DNA from: Merdiplasma sp905207905
GTDB taxonomy: Bacteria; Bacillota; Clostridia; Lachnospirales; Lachnospiraceae
DNA: 64,000 bases
Direction: 5' to 3'
NCBI GenBank assembly: GCA_902475025.1
Contig: CABRXX010000006.1
Coordinates: forward strand, 1 to 64,000
Shown here one piece after another: positions 26,209 through 35,700 of the stretch. The notes below the pieces were generated by a model, which did not search any database, was not told where the DNA came from, and saw nothing but the letters and a program-made list of their open reading frames with translations. Position 1 is the first letter of the stretch, and each line of letters starts with the position of its first letter. The translations under genes were made by a program, and so were the position numbers.

Positions 26209-27174
26209 ATGGCAAAAATTGTGATAGATGCAGGGCACGGCGGAGAGGAGCCTGGAGCGGTTTACCAGGGCCGCAAAGAAAAGGATGACAATCTGGCGCT
26301 GGCTTTGGCAGTTGGCAGAATCCTGGAGGACAACGGGGTGGAGGTGACTTTTACCAGGACAGAGGACGTTTACCAGACACCCTTTGAGAAAGCCCAGCTG
26401 GCCAACAAAGAGGATGCTGATTTTGTGATTTCCTTCCACAGAAACTCCAGTCCGGAGGATAACCAGTATTTTGGCGTAGAGACGCTGGTATACAACCACT
26501 CCGGAAAAAAAGTGGAGATGGCAGAGGCCATTAACCGGGAACTAGAGGAACTGGGATTTCGCAATATTGGAGTAAAAGAACGCCCGGGGCTGGTAATCCT
26601 AAGACGTACCAAGGCGCCTGCTCTGCTGGTCGAAACAGGATTTTTGAATACAGACAGAGATAATGCGCTTTTTGATGAAAAATTTGACGCTATTGCCCAG
26701 GCCATTGCCAATGGAATTCTGGAAGTGGCAGAGGATAGAGGTATTGGCAGAGGCGGGGCGGAAAATGATGAGTTTTCGTTGGAAACGGAAAGAGCAACAA
26801 AGAATGCGTTTTCACGAAACAGCAGCGCAGCACAGGTCAATGAAGTTTCCCGGGCCAATGCAAAAGCAGCTGATGAGTTCTTATCAGATGCTGAGAAAAC
26901 TACCGGTGATCCAATGACTGGGGAGAACGCTGGCACTGTGAAACATGACATGGCGGGAGGTCCCCTTTATCAAGTTCAGACCGGAGCCTTTCGGAATCCG
27001 GAGTATGCCCAGGACATGGTGTATCAGCTTTCTATGCAGGGATATCCGGTATTTCTGCTTCAAGAGGACGGCCTGTTTAAGGTTCGGGTGGGAGCCTTTC
27101 GCCAGCTGGATAATGCAGTAAAAATGGAAACAGCATTGCGGTCAAGGGGATACAGTACTTTTATTGCACACTAA
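26209..27174 (+). CDS. N-acetylmuramoyl-L-alanine amidase with C-terminal SPOR domain
   Basis: A 321-residue protein. Residues 1-180 are an Amidase_3 catalytic domain: zinc ligands in IDAGHGGEEPGA (His), KEKDDNLALALA (Glu) and VISFHRNSS (His), and the catalytic Glu in ALLVETGFLNTDRDN. A low-complexity Ala/Glu/Asn linker (about 180-248) leads to a SPOR peptidoglycan-binding domain starting LYQVQTGAFRNPEYAQDMV and ending RSRGYSTFIAH. There is no signal peptide, because an in-frame TAA at 26185 blocks extension. Export route is therefore unclear, or it acts inside a mother cell. Only a weak ribosome binding site is present. Confidence 0.88.
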   Translation: MAKIVIDAGHGGEEPGAVYQGRKEKDDNLALALAVGRILEDNGVEVTFTRTEDVYQTPFEKAQLANKEDADFVISFHRNSSPEDNQYFGVETLVYNHSGKKVEMAEAINRELEELGFRNIGVKERPGLVILRRTKAPALLVETGFLNTDRDNALFDEKFDAIAQAIANGILEVAEDRGIGRGGAENDEFSLETERATKNAFSRNSSAAQVNEVSRANAKAADEFLSDAEKTTGDPMTGENAGTVKHDMAGGPLYQVQTGAFRNPEYAQDMVYQLSMQGYPVFLLQEDGLFKVRVGAFRQLDNAVKMETALRSRGYSTFIAH

Positions 27175-27452
27175 AGTTTTTATGCCCGCCGGCAACTAGC
27201 CAAGCAGCCGCATTGTGCGGATCCAGGGTCAAGGCCGCAAGGGCAAAGTCTTGGTAGCCTGCTGCGCTGCAAAGTTTGAGGTATTTTCCCACATCTCTTT
27301 GATACGGTATCCGGTTCTGTATGCTCCCCAATTTGCAGCGCTTTGGCTCAGAGACAATTTTGAAAGGCTGTTTGTTATGAACAAACAAGGCTGCGTTTTT
27401 CCCTTAGTTCAATAGTGGAGACGCTGCGAAAATACCGGTTTCTGATTTGGCA
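27175..27452. other. Non-coding block with opposing short reading frames
   Basis: Both strands carry short open frames (plus 27215-27415, minus 27161-27388) but neither has a ribosome binding site. The base composition is higher in GC at 27180-27290 than in ordinary spacers. It resembles, from memory only, a recurrent intergenic element of Lachnospiraceae; I cannot confirm this here. Confidence 0.35.
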
Positions 27453-28199
27453 TTAATCTGAGGAAACAAACTCGTAGGCTCCGTAAACCGGCCCAAGAAC
27501 TGTTCCCAGACATTCCAGGCAATCAGAAGGGCTTACCACAATATCCGGATCCATTACATTTAGAGAACAGAGGCGGCAAAGGCTGTGGGTTTGGTAAAGC
27601 GCCTTGATATAATAAATATCGTTGAGGCGGAACAGGCCGATTTCATTGTGCTCAGCAGGGGTACGTTTTAAGGCCAGAATATCGTATTTTTTAAATACGG
27701 GCTGATAATTGTCTACCTGAATTTGAAAGCAAAAATCCATGCCCTCTAATTCATATTTTCGTTTGAATTTGATGGAATGGCTGTGATCCTGAAGAAGAAA
27801 ACCGGTATTGATTTTTCGAACGCCTGGAAGGAGACAGGGAAATTCGATCCATTCTTCGGCAAGCTTTCGTTCGTATTCTTCACAAATAATCATGTGGATC
27901 AGCCGCTTGCTCTGTCTTGTCAGAACTTTATATTTTTTTATGGCATCTATCTCAGCGGGAGTTAGATTCCTGCCGAAATGGCTTTGAATCTGGTTGGTTG
28001 GAAGGTAATCCTGGTAAAGATAATTAGCATCAATGCCAAGGGTCTGGATGAGGGCGATCAGAATATCCGGCTTGGGATAGCTGACGCCATTTTCATAGTT
28101 AGCAATGGCAGAGGGAGTTACGTGTATTTTTTTTGCAAGATCATTTCTGGTAATATTTAACTCCTGGCGTCTAAACCGCAGTTTTTCGCCGATTTCCAT
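27453..28199 (-). CDS. XRE-family regulator with S24/LexA-like C-terminal domain lacking the catalytic serine
   Basis: A 248-residue protein. Residues 1-65 form a Cro/CI-type helix-turn-helix (LRFRRQELNITRNDLAKKIH, then VTPSAIANYENGVSYPKP). The C-terminal half has the layout of a peptidase S24 fold: a strand-rich region with VDNYQPVFKKYDILALKR where self-cleaving repressors have the GDSM(E/S)P serine loop, then IYYIKALY at the lysine position. The serine is absent (Asn-Tyr), so autocleavage is unlikely; it may sense a ligand or partner instead. GGAGG precedes the ATG. It is divergent from a Spo0A-like gene, sharing a perfect inverted repeat. Confidence 0.8.
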   Translation of the reverse strand: MEIGEKLRFRRQELNITRNDLAKKIHVTPSAIANYENGVSYPKPDILIALIQTLGIDANYLYQDYLPTNQIQSHFGRNLTPAEIDAIKKYKVLTRQSKRLIHMIICEEYERKLAEEWIEFPCLLPGVRKINTGFLLQDHSHSIKFKRKYELEGMDFCFQIQVDNYQPVFKKYDILALKRTPAEHNEIGLFRLNDIYYIKALYQTHSLCRLCSLNVMDPDIVVSPSDCLECLGTVLGPVYGAYEFVSSD

Positions 28200-28245
28200 A
28201 AGAACACCTCCTTAAATTTCGATTAGTGCTTAATGGTAGTATGCT

Positions 28246-28287
28246 ACAATTTTCTTGTAAAATCAATATCTGTTACAAGAAAATTGT
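28246..28287. promoter_or_regulatory. Perfect 15-bp inverted repeat operator in divergent promoter region
   Basis: ACAATTTTCTTGTAA (28246-28260) and TTACAAGAAAATTGT (28273-28287) are exact reverse complements separated by 12 nt. The right arm touches a TTGACA at 28287-28292. Position between the divergent XRE and Spo0A-C-like genes suggests binding by the XRE protein to control both. Confidence 0.75.
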
Positions 28288-28315
28288 TGACAAGCAGAGA
28301 AATTAGGCGTAGACT
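28287..28315 (+). promoter_or_regulatory. Putative promoter of the Spo0A-C-like gene
   Basis: TTGACA (28287-28292), 17-nt spacer, TAGACT (28310-28315). The -35 is consensus, the -10 weak, as expected for a promoter needing an activator or under repression through the adjoining inverted repeat. Confidence 0.5.
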
Positions 28316-28364
28316 GTACTGCACCTGCGGATAATAGTGCAGGAAGAAAGGGAGGATTATGAGA

Positions 28365-28841
28365 ATGAGAGATAAGGCTATGGATGTGCTGCTGCGGATT
28401 GGAATGCCTGCAGGTTTGAAAGGAATGGTTTATATTTGTGATGCATTGGAATTGTTTGATACAGATCCTTATTATGCTGACGGTAAAATCAGCGTACTGT
28501 ATTCCGAGATCGCAAAGAGGCGTGAGTCTACGCCGTCTGGAGTGGAGCGATCCATACGCCATGCCTTTGAAACAGCCTTAGCGAAAGGCGATAGGGAACT
28601 ATTGGAGAGATATCTGGATACCGTGAATACTCAGAATTCGAATCTGATGAAAAGCCTTTATTTTCGGCTGCGTCAGGAGGAGAGAAAGAACTATGGGGCT
28701 GCAGATTGCAGTGCGGAGAGCTGCAAAATGAAAAAACAAATTTATCATGAAGCCATGAACGTATTTCTCTGTGAATTGGAGAAAGCATTGACTGAGAAGA
28801 TCGAGCTTCATGATCTGGAAGCCCAGATGGTATCAAGATAA
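28365..28841 (+). CDS. Stand-alone Spo0A C-terminal-type DNA-binding protein
   Basis: About 158 residues from the ATG at 28365, which lies 9 nt after GGAGG; the ATG at 28359 is only 3 nt from it. The first ~95 residues match the Spo0A effector domain pattern: LLRIGMPAGLKGMVYICDAL, then ISVLYSEIAKRRESTPSGVE and RSIRHAFETALAKGD, including the recognition-helix region. No receiver domain precedes it. The C-terminal ~60 residues are helical and charged with two cysteines and match nothing I know. It should bind Spo0A-box-like DNA without phosphorylation control. It faces the XRE gene. Confidence 0.82.
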   Translation: MRDKAMDVLLRIGMPAGLKGMVYICDALELFDTDPYYADGKISVLYSEIAKRRESTPSGVERSIRHAFETALAKGDRELLERYLDTVNTQNSNLMKSLYFRLRQEERKNYGAADCSAESCKMKKQIYHEAMNVFLCELEKALTEKIELHDLEAQMVSR

Positions 28842-28842
28842 G

Positions 28843-28906
28843 GGGCTGCTTCGGAAATTGGACAAAGGAGAATGCCGCATTTTTCGGGCAGCCCATAAAT
28901 TTTTTT
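28843..28906 (+). terminator. Terminator-like hairpin after the Spo0A-C-like gene
   Basis: GGGCTGC (28843-28849) pairs with GCAGCCC (28888-28894) across a 38-nt loop that may fold further; ATAAATTTTTTT follows. It begins right after the stop codon. Confidence 0.6.
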
Positions 28907-29219
28907 GTTTTTGATTATAGGATTGCAAAGTCATTATTTGCATAAGCAGTTTAAAAGTGTTCTTTCCTATATAATATGCGATAGAATTTGCTGGAATAGT
29001 TCGAACTTTGATAGCATTCATGTACAAGGATAGGATTCTTGCTTGATTCCGCAATATGGTGTGTTTAGTTGTGCTCATTTGACGCAAGTCAGTGGAAACT
29101 GTTGGCTTAAGTGGCAGGTTCGCTGCGGATGTAAGATGTGAGAACAGGGAGAAAGAGATTCATAAACCGGCTGATCCAGAGATAAAATAGCAATATAGAG
29201 GAAAAGGCCGGAGTCCAAG
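28907..29219. other. Gene-free spacer
   Basis: I see no supported gene, repeat or strong structure here. The 3' part is richer in GA and may hold the promoter of the L,D-transpeptidase gene, but no clear -35/-10 pair stands out. Confidence 0.4.
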
Positions 29220-30185
29220 ATGAAGTGGAAACAAGCAGGAATCAGAACAGGAAGCAGAAGAAAAATGGAAAGAGGAGCCGGCAATGTGCTTAAAAGAAGA
29301 GCCGGGCGGAGGACACAGGCAGGGATCAGATCAGGACTTGTGTGGGGAGCTGCGGTGCTGCTTTTGGGGACTACAGGAGGAACGACTTTCGGCAATGAGA
29401 GCGTGCCGGCGGGACGTGAACTTTTGCCGGATGTGCTGCACAGAATCAGCAGATACTGCAGCGCCAGAGTGGAGTATCAGTTTGGCGGCAATCGGGAAAT
29501 TTTAGATGGGAACACCATTGTGGAGTGGATCTTGTACGATGAAGTTACAGGGACGATCTCGCTGGATGGAAAGAAAATAGAAGATTATGTGGCAGGATTG
29601 GCAGAGAAGTATGATACCTATCAGAAGCCCCGAAGGTTTCAAACCTCTGCCGGGGATACGGTCACAGTAAACGGGGGCAGCTACGGCTGGCTGCTGGATC
29701 AGAAACAGGAGGCCTATGTGCTGGAACATCTGATTCGCAGCGGAGCCAGACGGCAGCGAACTCCTAAATTTGCTCATACAGCGGCAGGATGGAGCCACAG
29801 TGATCTGGGAGATACTTATGTGGAAATCGATCTGACGAACCAGCAGGTGTGGCTGTATGTGGATGGGGTGCAGGAGGTAGCTTCAAGCTGTGTCTCAGGT
29901 ACCCTGACAGATTCCGGCAGGATAACGCCGGAGGGTACCTATACCATCAGTTACATTCAGTCTCCGGCTGTACTGACGGGGCCGGACTGGAATTCTCCGG
30001 TGTCCTACTGGATGCCCTTTAACGGAGGAATCGGCCTGCATGATGCCTCCTGGCGCTCCAGCTTCGGAGGAGATATTTATCGCTACAGCGGTTCACACGG
30101 CTGCATTAATCTGCCGTATCAGGCAGCAGAGAGGATTTACAGCTACGCCTACAGCGGAATGCCGGTGATTTGTTATTACCGGTAG
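29220..30185 (+). CDS. L,D-transpeptidase (YkuD family)
   Basis: A 321-residue protein. A highly basic N-terminus (residues 1-38) precedes a single membrane segment GLVWGAAVLLLGTTGG, placing the rest outside the cell. Residues ~60-180 resemble the peptidoglycan-binding region that often precedes YkuD domains (YDTYQKPRRFQTSAGDTVTV, GGSYGWLLDQ). The YkuD catalytic domain begins TYVEIDLTNQQVWLYVDG and contains the active site GSHGCINLP with Cys near residue 295. It forms 3-3 cross-links or attaches proteins to peptidoglycan. An ATG at 29265 is a possible alternative start. Confidence 0.9.
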   Translation: MKWKQAGIRTGSRRKMERGAGNVLKRRAGRRTQAGIRSGLVWGAAVLLLGTTGGTTFGNESVPAGRELLPDVLHRISRYCSARVEYQFGGNREILDGNTIVEWILYDEVTGTISLDGKKIEDYVAGLAEKYDTYQKPRRFQTSAGDTVTVNGGSYGWLLDQKQEAYVLEHLIRSGARRQRTPKFAHTAAGWSHSDLGDTYVEIDLTNQQVWLYVDGVQEVASSCVSGTLTDSGRITPEGTYTISYIQSPAVLTGPDWNSPVSYWMPFNGGIGLHDASWRSSFGGDIYRYSGSHGCINLPYQAAERIYSYAYSGMPVICYYR

Positions 30186-30232
30186 CAGAAAGTAACAGTT
30201 GATTTATGTCAAATATCTGCTAAAATATTGGT

Positions 30233-31474
30233 ATGATGGATAGAGAATATTTGAAACAAATCGTTGCGCCTTTGCTGGACTGGTTCTGTGAAAATGCCAG
30301 GGAGTTGCCCTGGCGGGATATGGCGGCTATAGGGGCGCGGAAACTGCATTCCGGAAACCGCACTTCAGAAAAAACGAGCAGGGACGAATCCTGCCAGGTT
30401 TCTGGCCGGGAAGGAGAGAAGAAGGAAAAAGAAGCTTTTTTCAGCACCGCTTACCCGGAATCTCGCTTATCTTACTGTGTTTGGGTGTCAGAGATTATGC
30501 TCCAGCAGACAAGAGTGGAGGCGGTAAAGCCTTATTTTCATCGTTTTTTGCAGGCTTTGCCGGATGTGAAGTCACTGGCAGAATGTCCGGAGGATCAGCT
30601 TTTGAAGTTGTGGGAAGGACTTGGCTACTATAACCGGGTAAGAAATATGCAAAAAGCGGCCGTTCGGGTGATGGAACAGTATGGAGGGATCCTTCCAGCG
30701 GATTATGAGGCGTTGTTAAAACTTCCTGGCATTGGATCCTATACAGCCGGGGCTATCGCTTCCATTGCTTACGGCATTCCGGTGCCGGCAGTAGATGGAA
30801 ATGTTTTGCGGGTGATCAGCCGGATCATGGAACAGGAAGAAGATATTTCCAGACAATCTGTTAAGAGAGGTATGGAGGAGGATTTGAAAGCTGTGGAACC
30901 CCTGGATTGTCCTGGGCTTTTTAATCAGGCTTTAATGGAGTTGGGGGCTGTGGTATGTGTGCCTAACGGTGAGCCGGATTGTGAACATTGCCCGGTGGCA
31001 GAATTCTGTCTGGCAAGAGTCCATGGAAGAACCGGGGAGCTTCCGAGAAAAGCGCCAAAACAAAGACGCAGAATTGAGGAGCGAACCATTTTGGTGGTGA
31101 GGGATGGAAGCTACACGATACTGCGAAAGCGCCCCAGCCGGGGACTGCTGGCAGGGCTTTATGAGCTTCCAAACCTGGAAGGCCATTTATCGGAGACAGA
31201 GGTGTTGTCATATTTAAAGGGATGGAACCTGTCTCCGCTGCGAATACAGCCTCTGGAGCCGGCGAAACATATTTTCAGCCATGTGGAATGGAGGATGATT
31301 GGATATCTGATTTTGGTGGAGGATATGGAACAAGCATCACAGAACCAGGATTTTCTGGCAGTGGAGCCGGAGCGGACAGAGGCAGAATTCCCTATTCCTG
31401 CTGCTTATGCCACTTATGCAAGATATCTGAAAATTCGGCTGGGTCAGGAAAAATATGAAGGAGAAGATTTATGA
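30233..31474 (+). CDS. mutY: A/G-specific adenine glycosylase
   Basis: A 413-residue DNA repair enzyme that removes adenine mispaired with 8-oxoguanine. After VSEIMLQQTRVEAVKPYFHRF come the helix-hairpin-helix LPGIGSYTAGAIASIAYG and the catalytic Asp in VPAVDGNVLRVISR. The 4Fe-4S cysteines are in VCVPNGEPDCEHCPVAEFC, and a C-terminal NUDIX-like domain starts near ILVVRDGSYTILRKRPSRGL. Compared with typical MutY, about 45 extra residues lie between the ELPWRD start and YCVWVSEI, very rich in Arg, Lys, Glu and Ser. The 3' end overlaps the glycosyltransferase gene by 4 nt. Confidence 0.92.
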   Translation: MMDREYLKQIVAPLLDWFCENARELPWRDMAAIGARKLHSGNRTSEKTSRDESCQVSGREGEKKEKEAFFSTAYPESRLSYCVWVSEIMLQQTRVEAVKPYFHRFLQALPDVKSLAECPEDQLLKLWEGLGYYNRVRNMQKAAVRVMEQYGGILPADYEALLKLPGIGSYTAGAIASIAYGIPVPAVDGNVLRVISRIMEQEEDISRQSVKRGMEEDLKAVEPLDCPGLFNQALMELGAVVCVPNGEPDCEHCPVAEFCLARVHGRTGELPRKAPKQRRRIEERTILVVRDGSYTILRKRPSRGLLAGLYELPNLEGHLSETEVLSYLKGWNLSPLRIQPLEPAKHIFSHVEWRMIGYLILVEDMEQASQNQDFLAVEPERTEAEFPIPAAYATYARYLKIRLGQEKYEGEDL

Positions 31475-32496
31475 AGATACTGTCAGTTGCAATTCCCTGT
31501 TACAATTCAGAGAGTTATATGGAAAAGTGTATTAAATCCTTGCTTCCGGCGGGAGAGGATATTGAGATATTGGTGGTGAATGACGGTTCCAAAAAAGATC
31601 ATACAGCAGAGGTGGCTGACCGGTACGAAGCCATGTATCCGGGGATCGTCCGGGCGATACATCAGGAGAACGGCGGACATGGGGAAGCAGTTAATACGGG
31701 CCTTCGTAATGCCACAGGTATCTATTTTAAAGTGGTGGACAGCGATGACTGGGCGGATGTGACTGCACTTTTGCAGATCGTGGAGACGCTGAAACGATTG
31801 GAAGCAGAGAATACGCCAGTGGATCTTCTTCTGGCAAATTTCATTTATGACAAGGTGGGAGCCAAGCATAAAAAGCTGATGCATTTCAGAAATGTATTTC
31901 CCATTGATCAGGTGTTTGAATGGTCTCAGATGGGACACATGCACCAGACGCAGTACATACTGATGCACAATATCTTTTACCGCAGACAGATACTGTTGGA
32001 CTGTGGGCTGGAACTGCCCAAGCACACCTTTTATGTGGATAACATTTTTGCGTTTCAGCCCCTGCCTTATGTAAAAAAGCTTTACTATATGGATGTGAAT
32101 TTTTATCACTATTTTATCGGCCGGGAGGATCAGTCGGTCAATGAAAAGGTGATGATCAGCCGGATTGACCAGCAGATCAAGGTAAATAAGATCATGATTG
32201 ATATTATGGCAAAGCAGGATTTTAAAGGCCTTGAGAAAAATGTGAAAAAATATATGTTGATTTATCTGGATAAAATTATGGCGGTCACCTCGGCGATGCT
32301 CCTTGTGAGCGGCACGCCGGAGCATCTGGAGAAGAAAAAGGAAATTTGGATGTATCTAAAAAAGGCGGATCGGAAGCTGTTTCGCCATCTTAGAACCACG
32401 CCGTTGGGATTGTCCCTGAATCTGTGGGGCGGTCTGGGAAGAAAGACCTCTGTAAGAGGATATAAGATCGCTCAGAAGCTGGTGGGCTTTAACTAA
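31471..32496 (+). CDS. Family 2 glycosyltransferase
   Basis: A 341-residue GT-A-fold enzyme. The N-terminal LSVAIPCYNSESYMEKCIKS and ILVVNDGSKKDHTAEVADRY bind the nucleotide sugar, and the DXD-type metal motif is VVDSDDWAD near residue 90. No membrane helix is evident, so it is probably cytoplasmic or peripheral and adds a sugar to a glycan or lipid. It is coupled to mutY by an ATGA overlap, but there is no obvious functional link, and acceptor and donor are unknown. Confidence 0.87.
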   Translation: MKILSVAIPCYNSESYMEKCIKSLLPAGEDIEILVVNDGSKKDHTAEVADRYEAMYPGIVRAIHQENGGHGEAVNTGLRNATGIYFKVVDSDDWADVTALLQIVETLKRLEAENTPVDLLLANFIYDKVGAKHKKLMHFRNVFPIDQVFEWSQMGHMHQTQYILMHNIFYRRQILLDCGLELPKHTFYVDNIFAFQPLPYVKKLYYMDVNFYHYFIGREDQSVNEKVMISRIDQQIKVNKIMIDIMAKQDFKGLEKNVKKYMLIYLDKIMAVTSAMLLVSGTPEHLEKKKEIWMYLKKADRKLFRHLRTTPLGLSLNLWGGLGRKTSVRGYKIAQKLVGFN

Positions 32497-32510
32497 ATAA
32501 AAAAAATTGA

Positions 32511-32560
32511 AAAAAAGATGTCTGCTTGTGGAAACTTACCATTGCGCAGATGTCTTTTTT
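32511..32560 (+). terminator. Intrinsic terminator after glycosyltransferase gene
   Basis: AAAAAAGATGTCTGC (32511-32525) pairs with GCAGATGTCTTTTTT (32546-32560) with two G-T wobbles in the middle; the right arm ends in six Ts. Confidence 0.75.
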
Positions 32561-32586
32561 CGTGTATAATCTTTGAGGAAAAATTG

Positions 32587-32663
32587 GTAACTGTTCAGCC
32601 ATGACAGCTGCAAACCAGTTTGAACTCAGAGGTTTGTGATTTGGTATATAGCTGAACGGTTAC
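32587..32663 (+). promoter_or_regulatory. Nested inverted repeat in carB leader
   Basis: GTAACTGTTCAGC (32587-32599) pairs with GCTGAACGGTTAC (32651-32663), and inside it CAAACC (32611-32616) pairs with GGTTTG (32631-32636). It lies 48 nt upstream of carB. It could be a leader regulatory structure or a dispersed palindromic repeat; no terminator T-run follows directly. Confidence 0.5.
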
Positions 32664-32710
32664 AAAAATTGTAGAAGATTTTTATTTTTTAGAAGAACGG
32701 AGGAGCAAAG

Positions 32711-35700
32711 ATGTCTCAGAGAAAAGATATCCACAAAGTACTGATTATCGGTTCCGGTCCTATTATCATTGGACAGGCGTGTGAATTTGACTATTCCGGA
32801 ACCCAGGCCTGCAAAGCGCTTCGGAATCTGGGCTATGAAATCGTATTGGTGAATTCCAATCCGGCTACTATTATGACCGATCCGGAAATTGCGGATGTTA
32901 CGTACATTGAACCTCTGAATGCAGAGAGAATCGAGCAGATTATCGCAAAAGAAAGACCAGATGCTTTACTTCCAAATCTTGGGGGACAGTCCGGTCTTAA
33001 TTTATGTTCGGAACTTGATAAAAAGGGAATTCTGAAGAAATATAACGTGAAGGTCATCGGCGTTCAGGTAGATGCCATTGAGCGAGGGGAAGACCGGATC
33101 GAATTTAAAAAGACTATGGAGAGCCTGGGCATTGAGATGGCCAGAAGCGAGGTTGCGTATACGGTAGACGAGGCGGAAGCCATTGCAGATAAGCTGGGCT
33201 ATCCGGTGGTGCTGCGCCCTGCCTATACCATGGGCGGAACCGGCGGCGGCCTGGTGTACAATGTAGAAGAGCTGAGAAAAACCTGTGCCAGAGGCCTGCA
33301 GGCCAGCCTGGTAGGCCAGGTGCTGGTGGAGGAATCCATTCTTGGCTGGGAAGAGCTGGAGCTGGAGGTTGTCCGGGATTCTGAAAATAATATGATCACG
33401 GTCTGCTTTATTGAAAATATTGACCCTCTGGGCGTTCACACCGGAGATTCGTTTTGTTCCGCACCTATGCTCACTATTTCAGAGAAAGTGCAGAAGCGTC
33501 TTCAGGAAAAATCTTATAAGATCATGGAGGCTATTCAGGTTATTGGAGGAAGCAATGTGCAGTGGGCACATGATCCGGTTTCAGACCGAGATATTATCAT
33601 TGAGATCAATCCCAGAACTTCCCGTTCTTCTGCATTGGCTTCCAAGGCCACCGGTTTCCCCATCGCCCTGGTTTCCGCAATGCTGGCTACCGGCCTGACC
33701 TTGAAAGAGATTCCCTGCGGAAAATATGGGACTCTGGATCAGTATGTGCCGGATGGAGATTATGTGGTGATTAAGTTTGCCCGCTGGGCTTTTGAAAAAT
33801 TCAAAGGCGTGGAGGACAAGCTGGGAACCCAGATGCGGGCTGTGGGCGAAGTAATGAGCATTGGAAAAAATTATAAAGAAGCTTTCCAGAAGGCGATTCG
33901 CAGCCTGGAAACCGGAAGATACGGACTGGGCGGAGCCAAGGACTTTGGCAGCAAATCAAAAGAAAAGCTGCTTCGCATGCTGCTGACTCCCTCCAGTGAG
34001 CGTCATTTCATTATGTATGAAGCCCTGCGCAAAGGCGCAACCGTGGAGGAGATCCATGAGATCACCAAGGTAAAGCATTACTTTATTCAGCAGATGAAGG
34101 AGCTGGTGGAGGAAGAGGAGGCGCTGCTGGCCCACAAGGGACAGCTTCCCTCTGACGAAGCACTTAAGGCTGCTAAGAAAGACGGCTTCTCTGATAAATA
34201 CTTAAGCCAGATACTGGAGATTCCGGAGGAGGAGATTCGAAACCGGAGAATTCAGATCGGAGTGGAAGAAAACTGGGAGGGCGTTCATGTAAGCGGAACC
34301 AAGGACAGTGCTTACTATTACTCCACTTATAATGGAGAGGATAAGAATCCCATATCTGCGGACAAACCGAAGATCATGATTTTAGGAGGAGGCCCTAACC
34401 GGATTGGGCAGGGTATCGAGTTTGACTATTGCTGCGTCCATGCCTCCCTGGCGTTGAAAAAACTGGGCTTTGAGACCATTATTGTAAACTGTAATCCGGA
34501 GACGGTTTCCACGGACTATGATACCTCAGATAAACTGTACTTTGAGCCGCTGACTCTGGAGGATGTGCTGAGTATCTATAAGAAGGAGCAGCCCGTAGGA
34601 GTGATTGCTCAGTTTGGCGGTCAGACTCCTCTGAATCTGGCGGCTGATCTTGAGAAAAACGGTGTGAAAATTTTGGGAACTGCCCCCTCAGTGATTGATC
34701 TGGCGGAGGATCGGGATCTGTTTCGGGCCATGATGGACAAACTGGAGATTCCCATGCCGGAATCCGGAATGGCTGTCAATGTGGAAGAGGCTCTGGAGAT
34801 CGCAGAGAAGATCGGTTATCCGGTGATGGTTCGTCCTTCCTATGTGCTGGGCGGCCGCGGTATGGAAGTGGTTTATGATGCAGAGAGCATGGCCGGATAT
34901 ATGAAGGCGGCTGTGGGAGTGACTCCGGATCGCCCGATTTTGATTGACCGCTTCCTGATGCATGCAACAGAGTGTGAGGCAGATGCGATCAGCGACGGTA
35001 CCCATGCTTTTGTACCTGCGGTGATGGAGCATATTGAGCTGGCTGGAGTGCATTCCGGTGACTCTGCCTGCATCATTCCTTCTCGTCATCTGACAGAGGA
35101 GAATTTAAAGACCATCAAGGAGTATACCAAAAAGATTGCAGAAGAAATGCATGTAAAAGGTCTGATGAACATGCAGTATGCTATTGAGAATGGCAAGGTG
35201 TATGTGCTGGAGGCAAACCCGAGAGCATCCCGCACCGTGCCTCTGGTATCCAAAGTCTGCAACATCCGTATGGTGCCGCTGGCTATTGATATTGTGACCT
35301 CTGAGCTTACAGGGCGTCCTTCACCAGTACCTGCACTGAAAGAGCAGGATATTCCGTATTACGGCGTAAAGGAATCAGTGTTCCCCTTCAATATGTTCCC
35401 GGAAGTAGATCCCATTCTTGGGCCGGAGATGAGATCCACAGGAGAAGTGCTGGGACTGTCCCAGTTCTGGGGAGAGGCATTTTTCAAGGCACAGGAGGCC
35501 ACTCAGACAAAAGTGCCTTTGGAAGGCAGAGTACTGATCACAGTAAATGACAAGGATAAGGCCGAGGTGGCAGAAGTGGCCAGAGAATTTGTGAATACCG
35601 GATTTAAGATCTATGCTTCCAGAGGTACCAAAAAAGTCCTTGAGCAGGCAGGCATTGAGGCAGAGCAGATCGACAAACTTCAGGAGGGCAGACCCAATAT

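Noticed and set aside
27215..27415. Small gene after the amidase
   Set aside because: No start signals, overlaps an equally open frame on the other strand, and composition suggests a non-coding block.
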